64,000 bases of DNA from Paenibacillus sabuli. GTDB taxonomy: Bacteria > Bacillota > Bacilli > Paenibacillales > Paenibacillaceae. Both the position numbers and the translations under genes were made by a program. Under the pieces are notes generated by a model. The model saw only the letters and a program-made list of their open reading frames with translations. It had not been told where the DNA came from and did no database searches. Shown here piece by piece: positions 54,934-62,909 of this stretch; position 1 is the stretch's first letter, and every line of letters starts with the position of its first letter. The stretch spans positions 62,001 to 126,000 of the forward strand of contig NZ_JACXIZ010000021.1 in NCBI RefSeq assembly GCF_014705605.1, written 5' to 3'.

Positions 54934-56694
54934 CTACTCCGACTTGGAGACCGTCTGCTCCGCCCTGGCCGCATCCGACTTGCGCTTGAATTCAAGCAGC
55001 GTGGTGCCGATCTCCGCACTGGTGCGGCAGTCCATCAGCGCGGAGAGCAGCTCGCGGCTATCCGTCTGACTCGTGCCGAGCAGACGGTTTTTCACGTTCA
55101 GGACGGTCGGCGAGGACATGCTCAATTCGTCGACGTCGAGCCCCAGCCAGATCGGCAGCGCGCGCGAGTCGCCCGCGAGCTCGCCGCACACCCCGACCTT
55201 GATGCCGCGGCTCTTGGCCGCCTCTACCGTGGCCTTGAGCATGCGCAGCACAGCGGGATGCAGCGGCTCGTACAGATGGGCGATCTGATCGTTCATACGA
55301 TCGACGGCGAGTGCGAATTGGACCAGATCATTGGTGCCAATACTGAAAAAGTCGACCTCCTCCGCCAGCATATCGGCGATCTGCACCGCCGCGGGCACCT
55401 CAATCATGATGCCGATCGGCATATGCTGATTGAAGGGCAGTCCCTCCGCATGCAGCTCGCGCTTGGCCTCCTCCAGCAACGTATTGGCCGCACGCACTTC
55501 CTCGACCGAGGAGATCAGCGGATACATCATCTTGACTTGACCATAGTGGCTCGCGCGCAGAATCGCCCGCAATTGCGTCTTGAACAGGTCCTTGCGATCC
55601 AGCGAGATGCGGATGGCGCGATAGCCGAGGAACGGATTGTCCTCCTCCGGCAGCTCGAAATAATCGAGCTGCTTGTCCCCGCCGATATCGAGCGTCCGAA
55701 TGACGACCGGTTGACCGTTCAGCTTTTCGGCGACGGTGCGGTACACCTCGAATTGCTCCTCCTCGTCGGGAAAATCGGTGCGATCCATGTACAAAAATTC
55801 CGTCCGAAACAGTCCCACGCCGTGGATGCCGACCGGGAGCGCAACCTCAAGCTCCTTGAGCGAGCTGATATTGGCCGCCAGCGCGATCGTTTTGCCGTCT
55901 GCGGAGACCGCGCTGACGCCGGCCAGCTGATGCAGCTTGCGGCGCTCCTCCTGCTGCTCGCCGCGCAGCGCCCGGTAGCGCGCCAGCGCCGCCTCGCCGG
56001 GATTGATCAGCAGCTCGCCGGTGTCTCCGTCGAGGACGAGCCGCTCCCCCGTCTGGATCGGCCGCTCCAGCTTGGCTTCGAGCCCGACCACCAGCGGGAT
56101 GCCGAGCGCGCGGGCCATGATGGCCGAATGCGAGGTCGTGCTGCCGGCCAAAGTCACGATTCCCAGCACGTGCTGGGTATTCAGATGAGCCAGTTGCGAG
56201 GGCGAAAGCTCTTTGGCCACAAGAATGAACGGCTGCGTGTCGGACGGCAGCTTGATCTCCGGCGCGCCGAGCAGATGCTTGAGGAGCCGGTTGCCCACGT
56301 CCTTGATGTCCAGCGCCCGCTCCTTCATGTATTCGTCGTCCAGCAGATCGAACATGGTCACGAAGTGGTCGATCGCCTCCTTGACCGCCACCTCCGCCAC
56401 CTTGTACTGGCGCTGGATGATGCCCTGCACCTCGTTCATGAAGACCGGGTCCTCCAGGATGGCCAGATGCGCGTCGAAAATATGGCTTTCGGCCGTTCCG
56501 ACGGCCTCTCGCAGCTCCCCTTTGATTTGTTCGATCTCCACCTTGGACGTCTTGATGCCTTCGTAGAGCCGGTCGAATTCCTTCGCCAGGTCGGCGACGT
56601 CGATTTTTTGCTCCGGCAGGTCCCACTCCCAGTTCGGCAGCACGAACGCTTTTCCGATCGCGATGCCCGCGGACGCTCCTATCCCTTGGATCAT
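54934..56694 (-). CDS. ptsI: PTS Enzyme I
   Basis: 586 residues. The phosphorylated histidine is in GSTTSHSAIMARALGIP. PEP-binding motifs are LFRTEFLYMDR and IGTNDLVQFALAVDR. It moves phosphate from PEP to HPr. Its ATG overlaps the IICBA stop by 4 nt. No ptsH lies between or beside them, unlike the usual ptsG-ptsH-ptsI order; HPr must be encoded elsewhere. Confidence 0.95.
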   Translation of the reverse strand: MIQGIGASAGIAIGKAFVLPNWEWDLPEQKIDVADLAKEFDRLYEGIKTSKVEIEQIKGELREAVGTAESHIFDAHLAILEDPVFMNEVQGIIQRQYKVAEVAVKEAIDHFVTMFDLLDDEYMKERALDIKDVGNRLLKHLLGAPEIKLPSDTQPFILVAKELSPSQLAHLNTQHVLGIVTLAGSTTSHSAIMARALGIPLVVGLEAKLERPIQTGERLVLDGDTGELLINPGEAALARYRALRGEQQEERRKLHQLAGVSAVSADGKTIALAANISSLKELEVALPVGIHGVGLFRTEFLYMDRTDFPDEEEQFEVYRTVAEKLNGQPVVIRTLDIGGDKQLDYFELPEEDNPFLGYRAIRISLDRKDLFKTQLRAILRASHYGQVKMMYPLISSVEEVRAANTLLEEAKRELHAEGLPFNQHMPIGIMIEVPAAVQIADMLAEEVDFFSIGTNDLVQFALAVDRMNDQIAHLYEPLHPAVLRMLKATVEAAKSRGIKVGVCGELAGDSRALPIWLGLDVDELSMSSPTVLNVKNRLLGTSQTDSRELLSALMDCRTSAEIGTTLLEFKRKSDAARAEQTVSKSE

Positions 56695-58577
56695 GGACTA
56701 TCCCCTCCACCTTTTCTCTCTTTCAGCACCACCGACATGACCGAAGCCTGACCCTTCTTGACGGACTTGAACGGGGCATAGCTCCAAGAACGGACCTTGT
56801 CGGGATTCGATATGACCATCGGCGTCGCCAGCGACTTGCTGCCACGGCGTACGCGCGCCAGATCGAAGCGAATGAGCAATTGACCAGGCTCTACCTCGTC
56901 GCCTTCCGCGACGAACGCCTCGAAGCCGTCCCCGCCCAATTGCGAGGTGTCGATGCCGATATGAAGGATGACATCGAGCCCCTCCGGCGTCTGCAAGCCG
57001 ATCGCATGCTTGGTCGGGTAGACATGCGCAACCTTGCCCGAGACCGGCGAGACCAGCTCTCCGCGATCCGGCATGAACGCCACGCCCTGGCCGACGAGCT
57101 TGCCGGCAAAAATCGGGTCCGGCACCTGCTCGAGCGGAATCATGCGCCCCTGCATCGGCGAGCAGAACAGCACTTGCACCTGATCGCGCCGCACCACCTT
57201 CATCATTTCCTCGCGAATCAGCTCCGAGAAGGTCCCGAATACGACCTGTACGTTGCCTCCGCCGAGCCGAATGACCCCCGCCGCCCCGAGACCGCGCAGC
57301 GCGTTGATGTCGAGCAGCTTGTCATTGGTCAGCTTGAGCCGCAAGCGCGTGATGCAGGCCTCCATCTGGACAATATTGTCCTTGCCGCCGATCGCCTGGA
57401 GAATGAGCGGGGCTCGGTACGGAATATCGCCGGCCCATTCGTCGAGCTGCGAGCCTTCCTCGCGGCCCGGCGTCGGAATGCGGAAGCGGGCGATCGCCCA
57501 ACGGAACAGGACGTAATAGAGCACGCCGACGACGATGCCGATCGGGATCAGCAGCCAGCCCCGCGTCGACAGATGCGCATTGACGATATAGTCGATGGCC
57601 CCGGCCGAAAAAGAAAAGCCGTGCAAAATACCCAGCTCGTAGGTCAGCCACATAATCAGACCCGAGATGACAGAATGGATGACGTATAAATACGGCGCCA
57701 CAAACAGAAAGGCGAATTCTACGGGCTCGGTTACCCCGGTCAAAAAAGATGCCAGTGCCGCGGACAAAAACGTTTTGCGAATTTTGGGCTTCAAATCCTC
57801 GCGCGCCTCGTGAATGATTGCAAACGCGATCGCAGGGAGCGCAAACATCATCGTCGGATACAGCCCCGCCATAAACGCCCCTGCCGTCGGATCTCCCGCA
57901 AAGAATCGCGGCAGGTCTCCGTAGACCATCTGCCCGCTCTCGAGCTCATAGCCGCCCACCTGGAACCAGAAGACGTGACTGACCAAGTGGTGCAACCCAA
58001 AGACGACTAGAATGCGCAGCACAAAGCCGAACAAAAACACGCCGAAGCCGCCGGCCGAGGAGACGATCTCTCCCAGCGCGTGCATCCCGTGCTGAATGGT
58101 CGGCGCAATCATGATCATTACGATCGAAAACAGCACCGCTCCGAAGCTGACAAACAGCGGCACGAACCTCGGCCCGCCGAAAAACTGAATGTATTCCGGC
58201 AGCTTGATCTCCTTGAAGCGCTCGTTGCTGTAGCCGGAAAACAAACCGATCAAGACGCCGATCAAGACAGTGGGCTGGATCGGCAGTTCGCTGAGCGTGC
58301 TCGTCAGCCCCGTATAAATAAACATTCCCGCAAGCGCGCCGATGCCGGCCGCGCCGGCATTGTTGGTCAGACCGAGCGCCACGCCCAGCGCGAACAGGAA
58401 TGGGAGGAACAGAAACAAGGCTTGTCCGGCGGTATTGAGGTAGTCGGACAGCATCGGCGCACCGAGCCGATCCCATGGCAGCTCTCCCAGACTCAAAAAT
58501 ACCGCAGCCGCAGGCAATACGATCATCGGCAGCATCAGCGCCCTGCCAAGCTGCTGAAGATTGCCCATTACATTCAA
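56691..58577 (-). CDS. PTS transporter IICBA, glucose/N-acetylglucosamine type
   Basis: 628 residues. The membrane IIC domain spans about 1-380 with VTEPVEFAFLFVAP, the IIB domain carries the phosphorylated Cys in MEACITRLRL, and the IIA domain carries the His in ILHIGIDTSQLGG. NagE/NagP-like or PtsG-like; specificity cannot be decided. TTG 58577 lies 6 nt after GGGGGG; ATG 58568 is too far for that site. Frames extending further upstream run into the next gene and are not real. Confidence 0.88.
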   Translation of the reverse strand: MNVMGNLQQLGRALMLPMIVLPAAAVFLSLGELPWDRLGAPMLSDYLNTAGQALFLFLPFLFALGVALGLTNNAGAAGIGALAGMFIYTGLTSTLSELPIQPTVLIGVLIGLFSGYSNERFKEIKLPEYIQFFGGPRFVPLFVSFGAVLFSIVMIMIAPTIQHGMHALGEIVSSAGGFGVFLFGFVLRILVVFGLHHLVSHVFWFQVGGYELESGQMVYGDLPRFFAGDPTAGAFMAGLYPTMMFALPAIAFAIIHEAREDLKPKIRKTFLSAALASFLTGVTEPVEFAFLFVAPYLYVIHSVISGLIMWLTYELGILHGFSFSAGAIDYIVNAHLSTRGWLLIPIGIVVGVLYYVLFRWAIARFRIPTPGREEGSQLDEWAGDIPYRAPLILQAIGGKDNIVQMEACITRLRLKLTNDKLLDINALRGLGAAGVIRLGGGNVQVVFGTFSELIREEMMKVVRRDQVQVLFCSPMQGRMIPLEQVPDPIFAGKLVGQGVAFMPDRGELVSPVSGKVAHVYPTKHAIGLQTPEGLDVILHIGIDTSQLGGDGFEAFVAEGDEVEPGQLLIRFDLARVRRGSKSLATPMVISNPDKVRSWSYAPFKSVKKGQASVMSVVLKERKGGGDSP

Positions 58578-58647
58578 GGCCGGCCCCCCTTTCAACAGGG
58601 AATTTCGTCTATCTCGATCGTAAGGGTTTGCATAGCATTTGTCAAAG

Positions 58648-58675
58648 CAAAACGGCGAACCGCGAGGGTTCGCCG
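58648..58675 (-). terminator. Terminator of the glutamine-rich protein gene
   Basis: CGGCGAACC (58653-58661) and GGTTCGCCG (58667-58675) form a perfect 9-bp stem; TTTTG follows on the minus strand. Confidence 0.8.
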
Positions 58676-58695
58676 CATTACACGCGCTGCACGTT

Positions 58696-59361
58696 TTAGA
58701 AACGGTTGTTTTGCTGCATTTGACCCGCGTTCGACTGGTAGCCGAATTTGTTGATGATCGGACCTTGCTGCGCTTGGGCATTCGTCGCTTGATACACCGG
58801 ATTTTGCTGGGTTTGGGCTTGCTGCATGCCGTATTGCGCTTGTTGAGCTTGTTGGTGCTGTTGACGGGCTTGCTGCGCCTGATGCCCTCCGTATTGCTGC
58901 TGGTTGGCTTGGTAGCCGCCGGCATGCGAAATCACAGGCTGATTTTGGAACGCCTGTGTTTGTTGATATACAGGATGGCTTTGCTGTTGGGCGCCATAGC
59001 TGTTTTGCTGCGCTTGCTGCTGATTATGCGAAGCGGCGGCAAAGCTGTTTTGCTGCGGCTGGGACGAGTAGCCGCCCAGATGCGAGATGACCGGCTGCTG
59101 CTGATACTGCGCGTTCATCGAAGCTTGCTGCATTCCTTGCGCCTGGTAAGCGCCTTGGCTTTGCTGCTGGTTCGCTTGATATCCGCCCAGATGCGAGATG
59201 ACCGGGCCGGTTTGCGCCGCGATGCTGCCCTTTTGGCGCATTTGGCCTTGGTATTGCGAAGCGACATAGCCTGCCGGCTGATACGATTGCTGGTTGTTTT
59301 GAAGTCCTTGCTGTTGCTGCGATTGCATTCCGTTTTGTTGGTGCGACATGCCGTTGTTCAC
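58696..59361 (-). CDS. Glutamine-rich low-complexity repeat protein
   Basis: 221 residues, 72 of them glutamine, with no Asp or Glu and only five Lys/Arg. A motif PVISHLGGYQANQQQ recurs at about residues 53, 90 and 142, with a degenerate copy PIINKFGYQSNAGQ at 201. Between copies are Q/N/A/Y-rich spacers. There is no signal peptide or membrane segment. GTG 59361 is 7 nt after AGGAGG and a terminator follows, so it is a real gene. I do not recognise a family; the composition is prion-like. A spore-coat or storage role is possible but unproven. Confidence 0.8.
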   Translation of the reverse strand: MNNGMSHQQNGMQSQQQQGLQNNQQSYQPAGYVASQYQGQMRQKGSIAAQTGPVISHLGGYQANQQQSQGAYQAQGMQQASMNAQYQQQPVISHLGGYSSQPQQNSFAAASHNQQQAQQNSYGAQQQSHPVYQQTQAFQNQPVISHAGGYQANQQQYGGHQAQQARQQHQQAQQAQYGMQQAQTQQNPVYQATNAQAQQGPIINKFGYQSNAGQMQQNNRF

Positions 59362-59468
59362 GTCTTGTCCTCCTCGTAATAGACCGGGGTAGTCTTCAGC
59401 GCGCGGCTGACGCTTTGCCCGCTGAAGCCGTACTTAGTGTGGGAGAACAAGCTTTGTTTTATGCCGCG

Positions 59469-59903
59469 CTATAGCTTGGGTTTTCCTTCCGTCAGCAGGA
59501 TCGCGTCCTCGACCTTGATGCAGCGGTCCATGACGACCTGCAAGCCGCCCTCCGCCGCGAGCTCCGCCGCCTTCTCGCTGAGCACGCCGAGCTGCAGCCA
59601 GAGCGTTCCCGCTCCGATCTCCACCGCTTGTTTGGCAATGTGGACGGCATGCTGACTGCGACGAAATACGTTGACGACATCGATCTTGAACGGGATGTCG
59701 CGCAGCGTGGCGTAGCTTTGTTCTCCGAGCACCGTCTCCACATTCGGATTCACCGGCACAATGCGATAGCCCTTGGCCTGCATGGCCTGCGCGACCATGT
59801 ACGAGGTCCGCTCCGGCGAGCCGGACAACCCCACTACCGCAATGGTGCTCGCATTCTGCAAAATGGTTTTAATCGATTCTCTGGACGGATGTTCGTAGCC
59901 CAT
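59469..59903 (-). CDS. CoA-binding protein (YccU-like)
   Basis: 144 residues of a Rossmann-type CoA-binding domain: TIAVVGLSGSPERTSYMVAQ, YRIVPVNPN, TLWLQLGV and the C-terminal VVMDRCIKVED. Ligand and role are unknown. ATG 59903 is 9 nt after AGGAGG. It is the last gene of the aroK-crcB-crcB-aroA run, 16 nt after aroA. Confidence 0.85.
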   Translation of the reverse strand: MGYEHPSRESIKTILQNASTIAVVGLSGSPERTSYMVAQAMQAKGYRIVPVNPNVETVLGEQSYATLRDIPFKIDVVNVFRRSQHAVHIAKQAVEIGAGTLWLQLGVLSEKAAELAAEGGLQVVMDRCIKVEDAILLTEGKPKL

Positions 59904-59919
59904 GGACTGTAGCCTCCTG

Positions 59920-61212
59920 TCAATTGATCCATTCCACCTGCGCGCCCAGCGCCTGCAGATGATCGAAAAATATCGGATACGACTTGGCGACGTGATGCGC
60001 GTCGCGAATGCGAATCGGCGCATCGGCGCGCAGCCCGACTACCGTCAGCGCCATGATGACGCGATGATCGTAATGCGCGTCGATGGTTACGCCGCCGGCC
60101 ACGCCCTGCGGCCGGCCATGCACGATAATTTCACTTTGACGCTCCTCCACCTCTGCCCCCGCCCTGCGCAGCTCGGCCAGATAGTCGGTGATGCGATCGC
60201 ATTCCTTGTAGCGCAGATTTTCCACGTTGTAAAAGCGCGAGGTCCCCTCCGCAAACACCGCCGCCGCGACCATGGCGAGCACGGCGTCCGTCGCTGCGTC
60301 GCCGTCGAATTCGAGCGCCTGCAGTCGTCCGTTGCCTTGCACGCGCACGATATCGTTCGCATGCGTCAGCGGGACGCCCATCGTGCGCAGCACATCGACA
60401 ATGGCGCGCTCGCCCTGCTTGCTGCGCTCCGCCAGCCGGTGGATCGTCACGTCCGATTGCGTGACGGCAGCGGCGGCCAATACGGCGGCCGAGCCCGGAT
60501 AGTCGCCCTGTACGATATACTCGCGCGCCGCATATTTTTGCCCGCCGGGCACGCGGTAACGCATCAGGTCCTCCGACGCTTCGACGACGATGCCGGCCTG
60601 CTCCAGTACCTCGAGCGTTTGACCGACTACAATTTTTGATTTCAGGTCGTGCAGCACTTCGATTTCGCTGTCCTGCTCGAGCAGCGGCGTCAAAAACAGC
60701 AACGCGCTTAAATATTGCGAGCTCACGTTGCCGGAAACGCGGATTTTGCCGCCATGCGGATTGCCGCCGCGAATTCGAATCGGAAGTCGCCCGTTATGAT
60801 GCTCCACTTCCACGCCCATTGCCTGCAGCGCTTCGATCAGATCGTCGTGCGGACGCTTGCCGAGCGAATCGGGATAGCGGTTCACAAATGTGACGTCGGG
60901 GCAGAGCGCCGCGATGGCCATCAGAAAGCGCAGCACCGCTCCGGCGTTGCCCACGTCCAATTCATTAACCGCGACCGGACGATGGCCAAACCCGGTGATC
61001 ACAATTTTTTCGTCATCTTCCTGCACGTCGGCCCCGAGCGCCTTGATGCAGCGCCGCATGGCGTCGCTGTCTTCGCTGTGGGCCGGATGATAAATCGTGC
61101 TCGTGCCCTCCGCCAGCGCCGCCACGAGCAAGTAGCGTGTCGTATAATTTTTTGAAGAAAGCGCCTGAATGTCTCCCGCCAGCCGCGGCGTTGGCGTCAC
61201 CCGAATGTCCAT
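59920..61212 (-). CDS. aroA: 3-phosphoshikimate 1-carboxyvinyltransferase, divergent type
   Basis: 430 residues. It joins PEP and shikimate 3-phosphate to make EPSP. Core residues are kept in altered motifs: SSKNYTTRYLLVAALAEG (Lys22/Arg27 of E. coli), VSSQYLSALLFL, LRYKECDRI (Lys340, Glu341) and DHRVIMAL. The PEP loop is GNAGAVLRF, where E. coli has GNAGTAMRP; so Thr97 and Pro101 are replaced by Ala and Phe. GAGAGGAAG lies before ATG 61212. It sits in an operon with shikimate kinase, which supports an aromatic pathway role. Confidence 0.85.
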   Translation of the reverse strand: MDIRVTPTPRLAGDIQALSSKNYTTRYLLVAALAEGTSTIYHPAHSEDSDAMRRCIKALGADVQEDDEKIVITGFGHRPVAVNELDVGNAGAVLRFLMAIAALCPDVTFVNRYPDSLGKRPHDDLIEALQAMGVEVEHHNGRLPIRIRGGNPHGGKIRVSGNVSSQYLSALLFLTPLLEQDSEIEVLHDLKSKIVVGQTLEVLEQAGIVVEASEDLMRYRVPGGQKYAAREYIVQGDYPGSAAVLAAAAVTQSDVTIHRLAERSKQGERAIVDVLRTMGVPLTHANDIVRVQGNGRLQALEFDGDAATDAVLAMVAAAVFAEGTSRFYNVENLRYKECDRITDYLAELRRAGAEVEERQSEIIVHGRPQGVAGGVTIDAHYDHRVIMALTVVGLRADAPIRIRDAHHVAKSYPIFFDHLQALGAQVEWIN

Positions 61213-61237
61213 TTCCCGATCTTCCTCTCCAAATTTT

Positions 61238-61597
61238 TTAGAACAAGGCCCCTGCAAGCATGCCCAGCGCGAAGAGCGCCGGTCCGCCCAAAAACGTTGC
61301 CGCCGCATACCAAGTCAGCGTGAGGCGCTTGCCGCGCAAATTCACAAGCTGAACCATGAGCGTCGAATACGTCGTAAAACCGCCCATCATGCCGGTGCCA
61401 AGCCAAGCATACAGCATCGGGTGAGGGTGGCCTGCCGTCCAGCCCAGCAGCACGCCCAGCAGCGCCGAACCCAAGAGATTGACGAGCAGCGTCGCCGCTT
61501 GGGGCACGCTGGTGTATCTCGCGCACCACAGACCGATTCCGTAGCGCGCGACCGCCCCGATGGCGCCGCCGCCGGCGGCGAGCAGCAGCCCCGTCAT
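61238..61597 (-). CDS. crcB: Fluoride channel CrcB/Fluc, second copy
   Basis: 119 residues, four membrane segments. GAIGAVARYGIG, LVNLLGSALLG and GTGMMGGFTTYSTLMV are CrcB signatures, including the FTTYS fluoride-pore motif. The ATG overlaps the previous crcB by 4 nt and has GGAG 6 nt upstream. Tandem genes often make heterodimeric exporters of fluoride in bacilli. Confidence 0.9.
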   Translation of the reverse strand: MTGLLLAAGGGAIGAVARYGIGLWCARYTSVPQAATLLVNLLGSALLGVLLGWTAGHPHPMLYAWLGTGMMGGFTTYSTLMVQLVNLRGKRLTLTWYAAATFLGGPALFALGMLAGALF

Positions 61598-61989
61598 GAA
61601 CCGCTCCTGCGGCTGACGGCGGCCAGCTTCAGTCCTGCAGCTGCAGCCAGCCACCCGAGCGCAATCGAAGCGCTCGCATAAACCGCCGCCATGCCGAAGA
61701 GGTGCTCGCGCAGCAAGGCCACCGTCTCCGCGCTGAAGGCCGAAAAGGTCGTGAACGAGCCAAGCATGCCGGTGCCGACCGCCTCGTGCCAGACGCGACG
61801 GGTGCTCCGACCGGCCGCCGCCCTCCCGAGCCACCAGCCGAGTGCGAAGCTGCCGATCAGATTGCAGATCATCGTCGCCCATGGAAACGCGTGATGCGGC
61901 AAGGCCGCTCCAATCGTCCAGCGCGCAGCCGCCCCCGCCATCCCGCCTGCCGCCACTGCCGCCGCTGTCTTCACGAGCACGCGTTCCAT
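61594..61989 (-). CDS. crcB: Fluoride channel CrcB/Fluc, first copy
   Basis: 131 residues, four membrane segments. MAGAAARWTIG, ICNLIGSFALGWW and GTGMLGSFTTFSAFS give the same signatures as the second copy. It overlaps the aroK 3' end by 19 nt and lacks a clear ribosome site, so it depends on coupling. The pair lies between two shikimate-pathway genes. Confidence 0.88.
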   Translation of the reverse strand: MERVLVKTAAAVAAGGMAGAAARWTIGAALPHHAFPWATMICNLIGSFALGWWLGRAAAGRSTRRVWHEAVGTGMLGSFTTFSAFSAETVALLREHLFGMAAVYASASIALGWLAAAAGLKLAAVSRRSGS

Positions 61990-62492
61990 TTGCGCACGAT
62001 GACGTTCGCGACCTCTTCCGGTCGCAAGCTGCCGGTATCGATGGTTATATCCGCAAAGTCGTAGGCATGCTTGCGCTGACGCAGCAGCTTGTAGACCCGG
62101 CCTTTGACATCGCCCTGCAGGAGCGGGCGATTGGCGTCGCCGCTGACGCGGTGAATGATCTGCCAAGGTGCGGCTTTGAGCGCGACAACCCAGCCGTATT
62201 GCTGCATGAGCCGGCAGTTCTGCGGCCGCAGCACGGCTCCGCCGCCCGTGGCCAATACCTGCAGACCGGGCCGCTTCAAGACATGCTCCAATGTTTCGGT
62301 CTCCAACTTGCGAAAAGCCTCTTCGCCGGCTTCGGCAAATATGTCGCGAATGCGCCTGCCGGCATGGCGCTCGATCTCCTCGTCCAGATCGACCGCAGCA
62401 CAATTCAGCCGGCGCGACAAATGGTGGCTGACGACCGACTTGCCGGTCCCCATGAATCCGATCAGCACGATGGCGTGCTTTTCAGCAGGCAT
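61971..62492 (-). CDS. aroK: Shikimate kinase
   Basis: 173 residues. The P-loop is GFMGTGKS, shikimate is held by DLDEEIERHAGRRI and the GGGAVLRP turn, and NRPLLQ follows in the lid region. It phosphorylates shikimate with ATP. AGGGAGGGC lies before ATG 62492. First gene of a run that continues with crcB, crcB, aroA and the CoA-binding protein. Confidence 0.92.
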   Translation of the reverse strand: MPAEKHAIVLIGFMGTGKSVVSHHLSRRLNCAAVDLDEEIERHAGRRIRDIFAEAGEEAFRKLETETLEHVLKRPGLQVLATGGGAVLRPQNCRLMQQYGWVVALKAAPWQIIHRVSGDANRPLLQGDVKGRVYKLLRQRKHAYDFADITIDTGSLRPEEVANVIVRKWNACS

Positions 62493-62615
62493 GAGCCATG
62501 CCCTCCCTTCGATACAGTTTCCGTCCCGTTACATATGCGGGCTGCTACGGGGTATAAAAAGCCGATGTTTGCCGTAAGGATGAGAATAGGATGAACCGAA
62601 AGGTAGGTAGCGTCG

Positions 62616-62909
62616 ATGTTGAAATCCGCATCAGAGCCTGTAAAGCTCCGAATTGCCCGCATCCTCCACCCGTCGAATCCGCTCTGCGCCGCCGACGTCA
62701 TCTGGCTGCTCGAATGGATCAAAAAAAAGGTGGCTGACGACGCCCCGCGCTTGGCGCTGGTGCCGCAGCCACATCTCATTCGCAGCTATACCTGCTTCGC
62801 CGAGGCGGCGATGGCGCTGATCCATCAGCGCCACGGCCGGATCCTGGAGGCCGAACGGCTGCGGGCTGCGCTGGCGGAAGCCATCGCAGCCGTTAGCGCC
62901 GGCGCTTAG
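62616..62909 (+). CDS. Hypothetical protein, 97 aa
   Basis: Helical, with a central [19 protein letters not shown] and an Ala-rich C-terminus ([14 protein letters not shown]). AAAGG and AGG lie 10-14 nt before the ATG. The stop overlaps the 6-phosphogluconate dehydrogenase stop on the other strand. I do not recognise a family; the protein is plausible but unproven. Confidence 0.55.
   Translation: MLKSASEPVKLRIARILHPSNPLCAADVIWLLEWIKKKVADDAPRLALVPQPHLIRSYTCFAEAAMALIHQRHGRILEAERLRAALAEAIAAVSAGA

Noticed and set aside
62493-62615. Fluoride riboswitch in front of the aroK-crcB operon
   Set aside because: The conserved GATG...CGCC core and final terminator of that riboswitch are not visible.
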